Source of the DNA: a virus
Length of the DNA: 42,068 nucleotides
Direction: 5' to 3' (one strand)
IMG/VR virus record: IMGVR_UViG_3300031227_006312
Span: 1 to 42,068 of that record
Shown: in pieces, positions 1 to 8,737 of the stretch
How the letters are laid out: every line of letters begins with the position of its first letter
How positions within the stretch are numbered: the first letter of the stretch is position 1
Notes under the pieces: generated by a model
What the model saw: only the letters and a program-made list of their open reading frames with translations
Database searches by the model: none
What the model was told of the DNA's origin: nothing
Made by a program: the position numbers and the translations under genes

Positions 1-221
1 GGCAGAAACTCAACACTGCACTTGACAATACAGATACAGCGCTGGCATTAACTGAGCAAGCCGCAACTACGTGGCCGACATTAACTGCAAAACAGAAACA
101 GACGTGGTTACTTGATCATTTCGATGAGGTGCTGAATGGATTGGCATTGGTGCTACGAGTCACGCATGGTATTCTAAGATTCATCCGCTGGTTGATCAAA
201 CAGTTGAATTTGGAGAGGTAA
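1..221 (+). CDS. 3' end of an unknown phage gene
   Basis: The third reading frame is open from the window edge to TAA at 219-221 and gives about 72 C-terminal residues. The visible part is rich in Thr, Ala, Leu and Gln. It ends in a hydrophobic and basic helix (residues like LVLRVTHGILRFIRWLIK) that could lie along a membrane or pack in a coiled coil. The other two frames on this strand close within the first 60 bases. The start lies outside the window and I recognise no family. Confidence 0.55.
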   Translation, partial: QKLNTALDNTDTALALTEQAATTWPTLTAKQKQTWLLDHFDEVLNGLALVLRVTHGILRFIRWLIKQLNLER

Positions 222-277
222 TGCAAGTTGTCCAACACAACATCAATTGGCTAGAGGTTTGGTATGGTATATGTTGA
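221..277 (+). CDS. possible 18-residue leader peptide before the UvsW-like gene
   Basis: An ATG at 221 overlaps the TAA of the upstream gene and follows GGAGAGG at 212-218 closely. The frame reads MQVVQHNINWLEVWYGIC and stops with TGA at 275-277, overlapping the ATG at 271 of the helicase gene. It could couple translation of the helicase to the upstream gene. There is no homology argument and the spacing to the Shine-Dalgarno site is very short, so it may be chance. Confidence 0.2.
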   Translation: MQVVQHNINWLEVWYGIC

Positions 278-1647
278 TAACATTCGATGTGGGATTGGTA
301 CATACCAAAGTTGCTATCACAAATGCATCTGCCAAGGAAATACTTGATGCAATTGCAATCATCAACATTGCTACTATGGCTAGACCGTCTGGTTATATGT
401 ATATGCCCAAATTCAAGAGTGGCAGATGGGATGGCTATATAAGACTGTTCAAACATAACAAATTCCCCACAGGTTTGTTGCATATTGTTATAGACCATCT
501 ACGAAAGAATGAATACGACCATGTTTGTGTGAATAACACTTGGGTTGGTTCTGATGTGCCTTTTGTTGACAGCGCTGATATTGATAATGTTACACTCAAT
601 GGGATAATTCTTAGAGACTACCAGGTGAATGCAGCAAAATCGTTGTTGTGTGCACGAAATGCCATAGCCAAGATGGCCACAAATTCTGGTAAGACAGAAG
701 TGTTTATCAGCATTGCATCAATCATATCTGGTTCTGTGTTGATATTGACTACGAAAAAAGACATAATGTATCAAACAGTAGACAGGATAGAGTGTCGCAC
801 AGGTGAGTCTGCTGGAGTAGTGGGTGATGGTAAGTGGGATCCAAAACGCATAACTGTTGGTATGATACAGACATTGCATAACAGGGATTTGTCCCAGTTT
901 GATGATCTGGCTTGTGTGGTGTTTGATGAGTGTCATCATGTATCTGCGACGTCGTGTCTGGACGTAATGTTGCGACTTCCTGCGTACTATCGATTTGGCT
1001 TCAGTGGGACTCCATTGCGATATGATGCATTATCTGATTTGCGATTGATTGGAGCTACTGGGCCAGTTGTTGTTGACATATCCAATGAGGAGTTGATAGA
1101 TGCTGGTGTGTCTGCCAAACCGATTGTTGTGATGTATCCAGTGATGAGCCCAGATGAGTATGATGTATCATGGATGGATGCATATGATTTGTGTATAGTG
1201 CATAATGATAATCGGAATACAATCATCTCATCTGTTGTGACAGGTAGCAGACATAAGTCTACACTCATATTGGTTGAGCGCATTGAGCATGGAACTATCT
1301 TGAGTGGTATGATTGATGGTGCCGTATTTGTGCATGGAAGCAATGTTGTGGAAGAGCGTATTGCTGCACTTGATTTGTTAAGAGATGGCAGTGGTAATGT
1401 GGTTATTGCTACTGCCATTTTTGGTGAGGGAGTTGATGTACCAGCTGTGGATTTGCTTGTGCTTGCTGGTGGTGGCGCACATCATGTCAACATATTGCAA
1501 AAGATTGGTCGTGGTATACGTATGAAAGACAGTGGTGTGTTGCACGTTGTTGATTTTGTTGACGATACCAATAAGCATTTGTTGAGGCATTCATACAAGA
1601 GAGCCAAATTGTATGAAGATGAAGGGTTTGATGTAGAGGTTATGTAG
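271..1647 (+). CDS. UvsW-like superfamily 2 DNA helicase
   Basis: ATP-dependent helicase or translocase expected to act on branched DNA (fork regression, R-loop and Holliday-junction processing) in phage recombination and replication. Counting from ATG 271: an N-terminal domain with FKSGRWDGYIRLF resembles the T4 UvsW start region (FRYGNWDGRIRLL). Motif I is ATNSGKT near 136, motif II DECH near 219, motif III SGT near 245, motif VI QKIGRGIR near 411. The 458 aa length fits the family. An in-frame TTG at 247 has no Shine-Dalgarno site; ATG 271 fits the UvsW N-terminus but its GAGG (253-256) is far, so the start is not certain. It carries one AATGATAAT motif at 1204 as HNDNR. The gene opens a helicase-primase block. 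Confidence 0.85.
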   Translation: MLITFDVGLVHTKVAITNASAKEILDAIAIINIATMARPSGYMYMPKFKSGRWDGYIRLFKHNKFPTGLLHIVIDHLRKNEYDHVCVNNTWVGSDVPFVDSADIDNVTLNGIILRDYQVNAAKSLLCARNAIAKMATNSGKTEVFISIASIISGSVLILTTKKDIMYQTVDRIECRTGESAGVVGDGKWDPKRITVGMIQTLHNRDLSQFDDLACVVFDECHHVSATSCLDVMLRLPAYYRFGFSGTPLRYDALSDLRLIGATGPVVVDISNEELIDAGVSAKPIVVMYPVMSPDEYDVSWMDAYDLCIVHNDNRNTIISSVVTGSRHKSTLILVERIEHGTILSGMIDGAVFVHGSNVVEERIAALDLLRDGSGNVVIATAIFGEGVDVPAVDLLVLAGGGAHHVNILQKIGRGIRMKDSGVLHVVDFVDDTNKHLLRHSYKRAKLYEDEGFDVEVM

Positions 1648-1655
1648 AGGTTATG
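1634..1655 (+). repeat. 11-bp tandem duplication at a gene junction
   Basis: TAGAGGTTATG occurs twice without a gap, at 1634-1644 and 1645-1655. The second copy supplies the TAG stop of the helicase gene (1645-1647) and the AGAGG that serves as Shine-Dalgarno site for the ATG at 1657. The duplication therefore appears to have made, or reshaped, the junction between the two genes. Confidence 0.8.
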
Positions 1656-1656
1656 G

Positions 1657-2154
1657 ATGCACCCTCTTAGAATAGCATATGTAACGATGTTGCACGATGA
1701 GTATGGAGTGCTTTTGAGAGGTGACAAAAATCCTATACGAACAGGGGCAATAGCAGACAAAGTCAACGCATTGGGATTGTCGTATGATATGTATATGGAG
1801 TTGGCATTTGGCATATTGAAAGACAGTATTGATAGTCGTGGAGACGATGCGTATCCGTATTGGAATATGGTTACGTCTGACTTTGTGCTGGGTTCTGTTA
1901 GAAAGTTGATTGACATAACAGAAGAGGATCAAACATCAGATGTTGATTCCACATTCTATGCAGAATTGCATTTTGCGTTGAATTATGCACGGTGGTTTCA
2001 AGGCTTGGTTGACGTCAAGCCAAGAAGGATAGTTATTCCAGATGGCAAGGTCAAGGATGCTGTAATGGAGTACATATGCACTATGTACAATGTGTCCTAC
2101 ATAACATCTGATTACAACAAATTGGCAATGCAATTGGAGGGCAGACTTGGATAA
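1657..2154 (+). CDS. unknown protein between two helicase genes
   Basis: 165 residues, no family recognised. It starts at ATG 1657 after AGAGG at 1646-1650, and its end overlaps the TTG start of the DnaB-like helicase by 8 bases, so the two are probably translated together. The protein looks soluble and mostly helical, with acidic patches (ITEEDQTSDVDS) and no Cys motif, signal peptide or membrane segment. Its place directly before a DnaB-like helicase would suit a helicase loader or accessory factor, but nothing in the sequence proves that. Confidence 0.7.
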   Translation: MHPLRIAYVTMLHDEYGVLLRGDKNPIRTGAIADKVNALGLSYDMYMELAFGILKDSIDSRGDDAYPYWNMVTSDFVLGSVRKLIDITEEDQTSDVDSTFYAELHFALNYARWFQGLVDVKPRRIVIPDGKVKDAVMEYICTMYNVSYITSDYNKLAMQLEGRLG

Positions 2155-3385
2155 TTCCGTTGTCTCATCATCGAAGTCATTTAGATACAAAGTGTTGGCA
2201 TTGTTACTGTATTCTGATTGGATTGACATATATGGTATAATCATACAACCAGAGCATTTTCCTGTTGTTGATGAGCAAGACATTGTTCGATGGTTGAACG
2301 ACTACGTTGTTGAGTATGGAATTACACCAGACGATGATGACATAGAGCATGGTCTGAATGATAATCCCATATTAGAAGATATACAAGAAGTGTTACCTGC
2401 TGATATCAGATATGTTGCTGATACAGCACTTGACTTTGCGAAGACACAATCTATGAAGATTGCTATAATGCAGTCTGTGGATGACATCAAGTCTGGTGAC
2501 TTGTCCAACATACGTGATAAGGTGGAAGAAGCATTGCGTGTTGGCATAGACACTAGTGATCTTGGATTAGACATAGTGGATGATGCCGATCAATGGATGT
2601 ATGATGAGGTGTATGGCAAAAGATATCCTACTGGGTGGCCGAAGATAGATAGCATACTTGGTGGTGGATTGGTAGGTGGTGAGTATGGTTTGATTATGGC
2701 GCCACCAGGTAGTGGTAAGACAACTGCATTGATAAACATTGGTAACACTATGGCTGGCATATTGTGTGCTGCTAATGTGTTGCACGTTACATTGGAGATG
2801 CCGCAACAGAAGATATTGAAGCGATATGCTAGACGTATAACACATATGTCTAGCATAGAAAGTAGTGCAGCTGATTCTGCCAAGATGCGTCGGATGTTGC
2901 GTAAGACGTTGAAGGCACATTTACGTGTTGCTAATCCTCCCAAAAAGGTGGATGCAATACGCAAGTTGATTGATAATCTTGCAGATACAGGATTTGAGAC
3001 TGGTGCGTTGATTGTAGACTATGCTGATTTGATCATACCTGCGCGCAGGCGCAGGGAGTTGAGATTTGAGTTGGCTGATATATCCAGGGCACTGCGTGCA
3101 ATAGCAGAGGAATATGATATTCCAGTGTGGTCTGCCACACAAGCAGGTAGACAAGCATTCAACAAAGAAGTCATTACAATGGCAGATGTGTCTGAAGCCA
3201 TTGAGAAAGTTGCAATTGCTGATATAGTGATTGCGTTGTGTCAAACCAAAGATGAAGTGCGGATAGGCCAGGGTAGACTATTCGGAGCCAAAGTGCGTGA
3301 TGCAGAAAGTGGGTTCATAGTACCTGTCAAGATAAATTGGGAGATGCAAAGCATTGTGCAACGTGGTAAGTTCAGTGTCAAATGA
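2147..3385 (+). CDS. DnaB/gp41-like replicative helicase
   Basis: RecA-fold hexameric helicase expected to unwind DNA at the phage fork together with the primase that follows. It has an N-terminal helical part of about 150 residues, then GWPKIDSILGGGLVGGEYGLI leading to Walker A APPGSGKTT (about 185-193), the sensor-like TLEMPQ (215-220), Walker B GALIVDYADL (286-295) and the SATQ motif (329-332). Length 412 aa is normal for phage DnaB/gp41 proteins. The start is TTG 2147, set by GGAGG at 2136-2140 with a 6-base gap; no ATG fits. The 3' end overlaps the primase by ATGA. One AATGATAAT copy at 2357 encodes LNDNP in the N-terminal part. Confidence 0.9.
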   Translation: MDNSVVSSSKSFRYKVLALLLYSDWIDIYGIIIQPEHFPVVDEQDIVRWLNDYVVEYGITPDDDDIEHGLNDNPILEDIQEVLPADIRYVADTALDFAKTQSMKIAIMQSVDDIKSGDLSNIRDKVEEALRVGIDTSDLGLDIVDDADQWMYDEVYGKRYPTGWPKIDSILGGGLVGGEYGLIMAPPGSGKTTALINIGNTMAGILCAANVLHVTLEMPQQKILKRYARRITHMSSIESSAADSAKMRRMLRKTLKAHLRVANPPKKVDAIRKLIDNLADTGFETGALIVDYADLIIPARRRRELRFELADISRALRAIAEEYDIPVWSATQAGRQAFNKEVITMADVSEAIEKVAIADIVIALCQTKDEVRIGQGRLFGAKVRDAESGFIVPVKINWEMQSIVQRGKFSVK

Positions 3386-4296
3386 TAGATAGATGGTTGT
3401 TCTCACATGTAAGGAATTACAAGCGCACGTCTAGCGGGAATGACATACGCATAGATTGTCCGTTTTGTCGTGAACGTGTTGGCAAAGACGATGATCAATT
3501 GCATATGTATGTGAATGTCCCCAAACCAATAGTACATTGCTTCAGGTGTGGTTGGAGTGGAACTCATGCACAGTTGGTCATGGGTATTGAAGATTGTACA
3601 TATAGTGAGGCCATAATTGCAATAGGAAATACGTCAGATGTCGGTGTGTATGATAATATTGCAAAGCCAATAGTTGAGGATATATCTGACAAGCCATGCA
3701 AACCTGATGGATTTGTACCATTGTCTGATGTATTAGGTAGACCTGAGTGTTGTTTTGAGGGATTGGCAGTCCTCAAATATGCGCGCAAAAGGGGAGTGCA
3801 TAGATCTCTGTATGATTTGTTTGGGTATGTGCCTGGCACAAATCGTATTTGGATATTGGTTGACACCCATTGGTGGCAAGGACGCTTGATATGTGCAGGC
3901 AGTCCGAAATACATATCTCCATCATGGTCTATTGGTGCATCATTGTGGAATTCTTCGGCATTATTCACATGTGAAGAAATAGTTGTTTGTGAGGGCATAT
4001 TCAGCGCGATAGCTGCAGGGGATAATGCCGTTGCACTATGTGGTAAGAGCATGAATGATGAGCAACTAGCACGCATTGTGCGCGCGAGTCGTCGCGGTGT
4101 TTCTGTTATCAAAGTGTTGTTAGATGCCGGAGCAGAGAAAGAAGCACAGGATATTGCAACCACACTTACAGCGAATACTGACAGTATAGTGCATATTGCG
4201 TATATGGTAGAAGGTGATCCTGCAGATGGGGTGTTTGGTGATGTTGTAGAATGGAATTGGGAGGCAAGCATTCTTTCCAACCTTAAGATTATCTGA
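3382..4296 (+). CDS. DNA primase with CHC2-type zinc finger and Toprim domain
   Basis: Synthesises RNA primers for lagging-strand replication. The N-terminal zinc site is CX2C-X23-CX2C (Cys 26, 29, 53, 56; CPFC and CFRC), followed by GW as in phage DnaG-type primases. The Toprim core shows IVVCEG (Glu near 204) and VLLDAGAEKEA (Asp near 248). The usual second Asp of the Toprim DxD is Gly here (DAG), a variation seen in short phage primases. 304 aa is short compared with bacterial DnaG, and no helicase-binding C-terminal domain is obvious. The ATG overlaps the helicase stop (ATGA), so the pair is coupled. Confidence 0.88.
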   Translation: MIDRWLFSHVRNYKRTSSGNDIRIDCPFCRERVGKDDDQLHMYVNVPKPIVHCFRCGWSGTHAQLVMGIEDCTYSEAIIAIGNTSDVGVYDNIAKPIVEDISDKPCKPDGFVPLSDVLGRPECCFEGLAVLKYARKRGVHRSLYDLFGYVPGTNRIWILVDTHWWQGRLICAGSPKYISPSWSIGASLWNSSALFTCEEIVVCEGIFSAIAAGDNAVALCGKSMNDEQLARIVRASRRGVSVIKVLLDAGAEKEAQDIATTLTANTDSIVHIAYMVEGDPADGVFGDVVEWNWEASILSNLKII

Positions 4297-4337
4297 AAGT
4301 GCTTTACTTCTGGACCATTATATAGTATGATAGTTGT

Positions 4338-4760
4338 ATGATGATGTCTGATAGAGATGTGAGCAGGATTGCACTCCACTTTACCAACAGCAAAACTCGT
4401 TGGGGTGGTGTAGCTCCGTTCAAGTCTACGGGTTTTGTGGAGTCTATAACAAGAGACGGAGCCAGACAGTTCTTGAATGTTGGCATTGGTGGTGATTACA
4501 TCAGACTGAAGTGTCTCTTCCAGCATCATGGATTTAGGTGTAACAAACTTAGAGTGAATGGTAATGAAAGTATTCCCGCTGTGTTGATCTTTGACATAGG
4601 TGGTCTCAGTGGACAACAAGGGTATGATCATCCACTCGCTTGGCAGGTGAATGAGGTCATATCTGTTGACAGGTTGTTAGGGCACTTCGAATTCACTGTT
4701 GATACCACTGATGAAGAGTTTGAGTGTATGGTGTTAGAGATAATCAAGGAGGGTGCATAG
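4338..4760 (+). CDS. unknown 140-residue protein
   Basis: Starts at one of three consecutive ATGs (4338, 4341, 4344); no clear Shine-Dalgarno site lies upstream. The 41-base gap before it contains TATATAGTATG at 4320-4330, which could be a weak -10-like element related to the TATAGTA part of the phage promoters, but it lacks TGCGGTTTT. The protein has no Cys cluster or membrane segment and I recognise no domain. The next gene starts 62 bases on, and that gap holds nothing I can name. Confidence 0.65.
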   Translation: MMMSDRDVSRIALHFTNSKTRWGGVAPFKSTGFVESITRDGARQFLNVGIGGDYIRLKCLFQHHGFRCNKLRVNGNESIPAVLIFDIGGLSGQQGYDHPLAWQVNEVISVDRLLGHFEFTVDTTDEEFECMVLEIIKEGA

Positions 4761-4822
4761 GATTATAGTGCTGGTATGGTCGGCAGATTGGTGTATCCAT
4801 ACAGTTACCAGGAGAGTGTGTG

Positions 4823-5935
4823 ATGTATGCGTTCAGGGTGAAGGAAGGTTGTGAGCTCGAGTCTGTTGTAGACAGACTACTCGAGTTGGAGGGCAAGATT
4901 ACCAGGAGACGTCTTATCGATGGCGAAGGTTTTGATGGGCAGACAGTTGTCACTGCATTCAAGCTCGGGACATATGCAGACAACTTCGTGGTTGGCAGAC
5001 ACGGTGCGTCATACACTGATGTTGTGCCACAAACTATTGTCAATCGAACCGACACAGTCAAGTCTGAGGTCGCTGCCATACAGTCCATTGGTGGACTTCC
5101 TGATACAGTGGCAAAGACACAGTTGAGATGGCCAGATGTACCAGTAATCCCCAGTCCGATGGAGAACTTCATTACTCCGAGTTGGTATGAGAGAATGGAA
5201 ATGATGGTATCCGTCGGTCGTCACATATCGATAGCTGGGCCACCTGGTGTTGGTAAATCCACAGCTGTTGAGCAACTTGCTACAGATTATGCAAAACCTT
5301 TGATCAACATATCAGCTGACGCAGGTTTGCGTCGACGTGATCTTACTGGTAATGTTGAGCTTGTGAATTCGCATACTCAATTTATGGTTGCCCAGTATGT
5401 GGCTGCTGCTGTGAATGGTTGGTGGGCAAAGATTGACGAAGTCAATGCTGCAGAGCCTGATGCTTTGTTGTTCTTGAATTCACAGTTGGCTCCTCCGCAC
5501 GCGGTAAACTTCTATGGCACGGCGATGCCAGTTCATCCGGACTTCCGTCTGTTTGTGACGTATAATCCGGGATTGATTGGCACAAAACCACTGCCCCCAG
5601 CGTTCAAGGATCGTTTCTTCCCCATCAAGTTGGCATTTCCTGTTGAATCTCAATTGAGAAAGATTTTGATTGCCAATGGTATGCCGGACGAGTATGTTGA
5701 TTGGACAAATGCTATTGTGAGATTCGGTATGTTGGCTTGGGATCAACACGAGAAAGGACGTTGTAGATACCAAATCACTCCCAGACGTTTGATGGATACA
5801 GTGGAGTTGGTATTGCAGGGTGTAGGTGTTTGGAATGCATTAGATGCTGCCGTTATAGCTGCCGTTGATAATGTTGCAGAGATCAGAGTCTTGAAGGCTG
5901 TATTGAGGGATCTCAAAAACGAGGTGGTGTACTAA
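4823..5935 (+). CDS. MoxR/CobS-type AAA+ ATPase
   Basis: AAA+ ATPase of the MoxR class, which usually remodels or chelates with a VWA-domain partner. Residues 1-120 are a family-specific N-terminal part. Walker A is AGPPGVGKS (about 138-146), Walker B AKIDEVN (about 202-208), sensor-1 Asn in VTYNPG (near 248) and the arginine finger region FKDRFF (near 264). The start is ATG 4823 after GGAG at 4811-4814; GTG 4820 is also possible. The next gene, overlapping by one base, has a VWA MIDAS motif, the classic partner. Phage CobS/CobT-like pairs are often labelled cobalt chelatase, but nothing here supports cobalamin synthesis. Confidence 0.85.
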   Translation: MYAFRVKEGCELESVVDRLLELEGKITRRRLIDGEGFDGQTVVTAFKLGTYADNFVVGRHGASYTDVVPQTIVNRTDTVKSEVAAIQSIGGLPDTVAKTQLRWPDVPVIPSPMENFITPSWYERMEMMVSVGRHISIAGPPGVGKSTAVEQLATDYAKPLINISADAGLRRRDLTGNVELVNSHTQFMVAQYVAAAVNGWWAKIDEVNAAEPDALLFLNSQLAPPHAVNFYGTAMPVHPDFRLFVTYNPGLIGTKPLPPAFKDRFFPIKLAFPVESQLRKILIANGMPDEYVDWTNAIVRFGMLAWDQHEKGRCRYQITPRRLMDTVELVLQGVGVWNALDAAVIAAVDNVAEIRVLKAVLRDLKNEVVY

Positions 5936-6981
5936 TGGCATACTATGGTGACGTTAAGCATAAGAAGTCCAGAAAACGTTCTTGGACCAAAGCAGATAAT
6001 GCGGCATATGATGCGGATATGCGCAGGCAACGTAAGAGACAAGCTGCTGCATTGGCTGATCGCAACTCTATGTTGAATAGGATGACGAAGGAAGAGAGGG
6101 ATGCATTTCTTGCTGATAAGATAGCTGAAAAGTTGAGAAAGCAAAAGGAGGCTGAGAAAAGGGATAAAGAGTATCGTGCCCGTTTGATAGAAGGCAAGGA
6201 AAGTTTGGTAGACGAGTCCAGATTGATATCTGGTTTCTTGCACACTGAGATAGCAAGTGCTATCAAGCACAGAGACAAGCACGATTTGTATGATGGAGAT
6301 TGGTTAGATGATCCAGTTTCTGCGATAACCACAGGACGTGGTTTTTCGGAGGAGATTTTGGAGTCAGTGGGTATCAAGATGCAAGTCAATGTTTGTCTGG
6401 ATTGTTCGAATAGTATGCTGAATAATGGGTTGGCAGAAGTTGCTACAGCTTGTATGCGAACTATATACTTGGCATTGGTGAAGGCAAGTGATGGATTGCC
6501 TCCGGGAAGTTTGGTGGTGAATTCGTGGTTGTGGGCACTGGGCGATAATGGCAAGGTAGTGGAACATTTGGAAAGAATGCACTACGCAAAGTTCACCGAT
6601 GATAATCCTCTTGGTCCAATGGCTGCGCTACCTGTTGGTAAGTATGGAAGCAGTTTTTGGAGTGGTGAGGACACGTGGCTCTATCCTCTTTTGGAGAAGA
6701 TATGTACGTGGGAGGAAAACTATGGTGATGCTAGGGCATATCGTCTTGATTTGATAATCACAGATGGAGTGCTTGAGCACAAGACAGATCCCGGAAAATG
6801 TGATAAGATACAAGATACCAGAGATGGTGTCTTGCAGACTATTGTATTGAACTTTTTGCCACCAGAAAATTGGGCTGATACTAGGGTGCCAATACGTTGT
6901 ATACAATACTCGGTGGATGTTGACAATATCTTTGCTGTGCTACGCAGTGTACTAGGAGATTGGCTAGTGGAGATGATGTAA
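5935..6981 (+). CDS. VWA-domain protein, partner of the MoxR-type ATPase
   Basis: The N-terminal 100 residues are strongly charged (many Lys, Arg and Glu; likely coiled coil). Then comes a VWA-like domain with the metal-site motif DCSNS (about 156-160), a DxSxS MIDAS, after MQVNVCL. Such proteins bind Mg and act as the substrate-binding half of MoxR-VWA or CobS-CobT systems. The start ATG 5935 overlaps the TAA of the ATPase gene, which argues for a stoichiometric pair. 348 aa. The target is unknown; its place between primase and sigma-like factor suggests an early or middle role acting on a host or phage complex. Confidence 0.8.
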   Translation: MAYYGDVKHKKSRKRSWTKADNAAYDADMRRQRKRQAAALADRNSMLNRMTKEERDAFLADKIAEKLRKQKEAEKRDKEYRARLIEGKESLVDESRLISGFLHTEIASAIKHRDKHDLYDGDWLDDPVSAITTGRGFSEEILESVGIKMQVNVCLDCSNSMLNNGLAEVATACMRTIYLALVKASDGLPPGSLVVNSWLWALGDNGKVVEHLERMHYAKFTDDNPLGPMAALPVGKYGSSFWSGEDTWLYPLLEKICTWEENYGDARAYRLDLIITDGVLEHKTDPGKCDKIQDTRDGVLQTIVLNFLPPENWADTRVPIRCIQYSVDVDNIFAVLRSVLGDWLVEMM

Positions 6982-7590
6982 ATGGATAAGGATGAAGCAG
7001 TAATCAAGTGGTACCAGGAGATGTACAGGTTGATGTGGTCTATGGCATGGCAATACACCAACCCACGTAGGATAGCTATGTCTCCAGATGATATCTTTGC
7101 AGAGTTGTCGCTGGAGTTAGTGAATGTGGTGTACAAATACTTCATTGACAAAGATGGTGTTGAGATGAAGAGGATTTTGATTACATCATTGCGCAATCGT
7201 TGTTTGGATCTTGTTAAGTATGAGTATTACACACATCGCAAAGAATCTGCTGATATGTTGAGTTTGGATGCTGATGTTCGTGATGGTGATGCAATGTCTG
7301 AATGGTTGGTAGAGGCAGCTACTCAGTTCAACTATTTCGATCTGTCTGGGTTGTTAGACGCGTTGTCTGATGATGGAAAGGCACTGATTCATGAAGTGCT
7401 GGAGCCGAGTCCCAGATTGAATTTGCAAATAGATATGTCAATCACTCGTAAAAGACATGTATCACCAAAAGGATGTTGGAAAGTGCAGTTGACGCCACTA
7501 ATGTTGCGTCGGACATTGGGGTGGGATAAGTGCAGATTTGAAACAACATGGGTAGAAGTACAGACTGTTTTGTATGCGGTTTGTATATAG
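6982..7590 (+). CDS. sigma-70-family-like transcription factor
   Basis: The N-terminal half looks like sigma region 2: YRLMWSMAWQYT, then SPDDIFAELSLELVNVVYKYF (compare the DDxxQExF helix), then ILITSLRNRCLDLVKYEYYTHR, matching the helix and recognition segment of region 2.2-2.4. Region 4 is less clear; LSDDGKALIHEVLEPS followed by an insert and LTPLMLRRTLGWDKCRFETTWVEVQTVL could be a divergent helix-turn-helix. 202 aa fits an ECF-sized factor. It starts one base after the VWA stop. The first TGCGGTTT-type promoter element lies inside its last codons, which makes it the natural candidate to recognise that element. Confidence 0.65.
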   Translation: MDKDEAVIKWYQEMYRLMWSMAWQYTNPRRIAMSPDDIFAELSLELVNVVYKYFIDKDGVEMKRILITSLRNRCLDLVKYEYYTHRKESADMLSLDADVRDGDAMSEWLVEAATQFNYFDLSGLLDALSDDGKALIHEVLEPSPRLNLQIDMSITRKRHVSPKGCWKVQLTPLMLRRTLGWDKCRFETTWVEVQTVLYAVCI

Positions 7591-7593
7591 TAG
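7575..7593 (+). promoter_or_regulatory. phage promoter element, copy 1 (variant)
   Basis: TGCGGTTTGTATATAGTAG. It differs from the other six copies by one missing T and an extra TA, and overlaps the last 16 bases of the sigma-like gene. The next gene's ATG (7613) is 38 bases from its first base, as at the other copies, and AAGGAG lies at 7598-7603. Confidence 0.7.
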
Positions 7594-7612
7594 CAGTAAG
7601 GAGTATTATACG

Positions 7613-8668
7613 ATGGCAAGCAAGAAGGTTCAAAGTGGTGATAGGAGGGAAGAGTATGTTGAGGAAATTGTAGAAGTTCCAGATTGTTTTGGATTTTGGG
7701 ATTCTGAAGATCCCAGTTGCAGAAGGTGTAAGCAAAAGTTCTTGTGTGCTGATGCTATGGTCAACAGAAGGCCACCGTGTTTTGGTGTAGTGTATGGCAT
7801 ATCACCTATTTGTGACGCGTGTTTGGATGCATCTGAGTGTGCTGAAGAAACTTCAGCGAAAGGATCAGATAACATGGCCAGTAGGAAGGTTAAGATTCGG
7901 CGACATACTGTTGCAAAGCCAGTTGAGCCGGAGCCTGAGGAAGTAGAGGATGAGATCGAAGAGGAAGAGGAGGATGACAGCTATGTGACTTGGGTGGTAG
8001 CTGACCTCCGTAATGAGTTGGAATCTCGAGGGTTGGATACCAGTGGTCGCAAGGCGACGATGGTGAAGCGTCTGTTGGCTGATGATGAGGCTGAGGACGA
8101 GGATGAGCCTGAAGATGAGGAAGAGGAAGAAGAGCCTGTTGTTGAGCCGAAGGTTGTGAAGAAGGTTCGCAAGGTTTCCAAGGCCAAGGCGAAGCCTGAA
8201 CCTGAGCCTGAACCAGTTGAGATGGTGCTTGATGAGGATGACGATGTCTCGATAGGTTCTATTGGTGAGTTGTTGGAGTCCCTGGGTGATGGACAGGCAC
8301 TTGTTGCAACTCGTCTGGATGTTGGGAAGTATCAGTTTGCTGTTGTTGATGTTGCTGCTGGGTCTGTCTTGCAGTCGAAGGCTACAGGAGGTGGACTCAA
8401 GGGTCGTGCCTTTGAGAAAGAGGCATTTACCGAAGAGTTTGTTACGTTCCTGTACGAAGACTCAGGGAGTGGCACTCCATGGAAGGAGATGACTCCTGAA
8501 GAGCGCTATGCGATGGCAGAGGAAATTGGAGCTGAGTGGATTGAGCATGATAATGCTCGTACTGACCAGATGCGCATGGGGTTGGCTGTGAGGAAGGAGC
8601 TGGGTATCGGGAAGTGGAAGCCAGAATATGAGTCACGTGCTAGCAGGCGTGCTCTGCGTGGTGAGTGA
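7613..8668 (+). CDS. acidic SAP-domain DNA-binding protein with Cys-rich N-terminus
   Basis: Probably a nucleic-acid-associated protein. The N-terminal 75 residues hold seven Cys in a zinc-ribbon-like pattern (CRRCKQKFLC, then PPC and CDAC with a last Cys). Next come Glu/Pro/Asp-rich linkers, then a SAP motif VVADLRNELESRGLDTSGRKATMVKRLL (about 126-153), then a second acidic stretch and a basic Lys/Ala segment. The C-terminal 140 residues are an unknown domain. ATG 7613 is chosen for AAGGAG at 7598-7603; an in-frame ATG at 7574 lies within the promoter element. Expressed from promoter copy 1. Its role (transcription, replication or packaging) is not shown. Confidence 0.75.
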   Translation: MASKKVQSGDRREEYVEEIVEVPDCFGFWDSEDPSCRRCKQKFLCADAMVNRRPPCFGVVYGISPICDACLDASECAEETSAKGSDNMASRKVKIRRHTVAKPVEPEPEEVEDEIEEEEEDDSYVTWVVADLRNELESRGLDTSGRKATMVKRLLADDEAEDEDEPEDEEEEEEPVVEPKVVKKVRKVSKAKAKPEPEPEPVEMVLDEDDDVSIGSIGELLESLGDGQALVATRLDVGKYQFAVVDVAAGSVLQSKATGGGLKGRAFEKEAFTEEFVTFLYEDSGSGTPWKEMTPEERYAMAEEIGAEWIEHDNARTDQMRMGLAVRKELGIGKWKPEYESRASRRALRGE

Positions 8669-8706
8669 CAGTTAGATTGTAATGATTGGATGCTGCGGCG
8701 ATGCCT

Positions 8707-8737
8707 TGTGGGTGGTATGTTGTCTGTGCCACCCACA
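8707..8737 (+). promoter_or_regulatory. 9-bp hairpin between operons
   Basis: TGTGGGTGG (8707-8715) and CCACCCACA (8729-8737) form a perfect stem with a 13-base loop, in the 92-base gap before the radical SAM gene. No T-run follows, so it is not a classic intrinsic terminator. It ends 8 bases before the AGAGG of the next gene and could control mRNA stability or translation. Confidence 0.6.

Noticed and set aside
3038-3049. Perfect palindrome CCTGCGCGCAGG
   Set aside because: Inside the helicase gene where it encodes the PARRR segment; a single short palindrome without context.
3564-4631. 355-codon open frame on the - strand
   Set aside because: It covers the primase and the next gene with their strong motifs; it has no recognisable domain and is a shadow frame in a purely + strand genome.
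4823-6981. Cobaltochelatase CobS/CobT for cobalamin synthesis
   Set aside because: Only the general MoxR-VWA features are present and no other cobalamin gene is seen.
8707-8737. Intrinsic terminator after the SAP gene
   Set aside because: Good stem but no T-run follows it.
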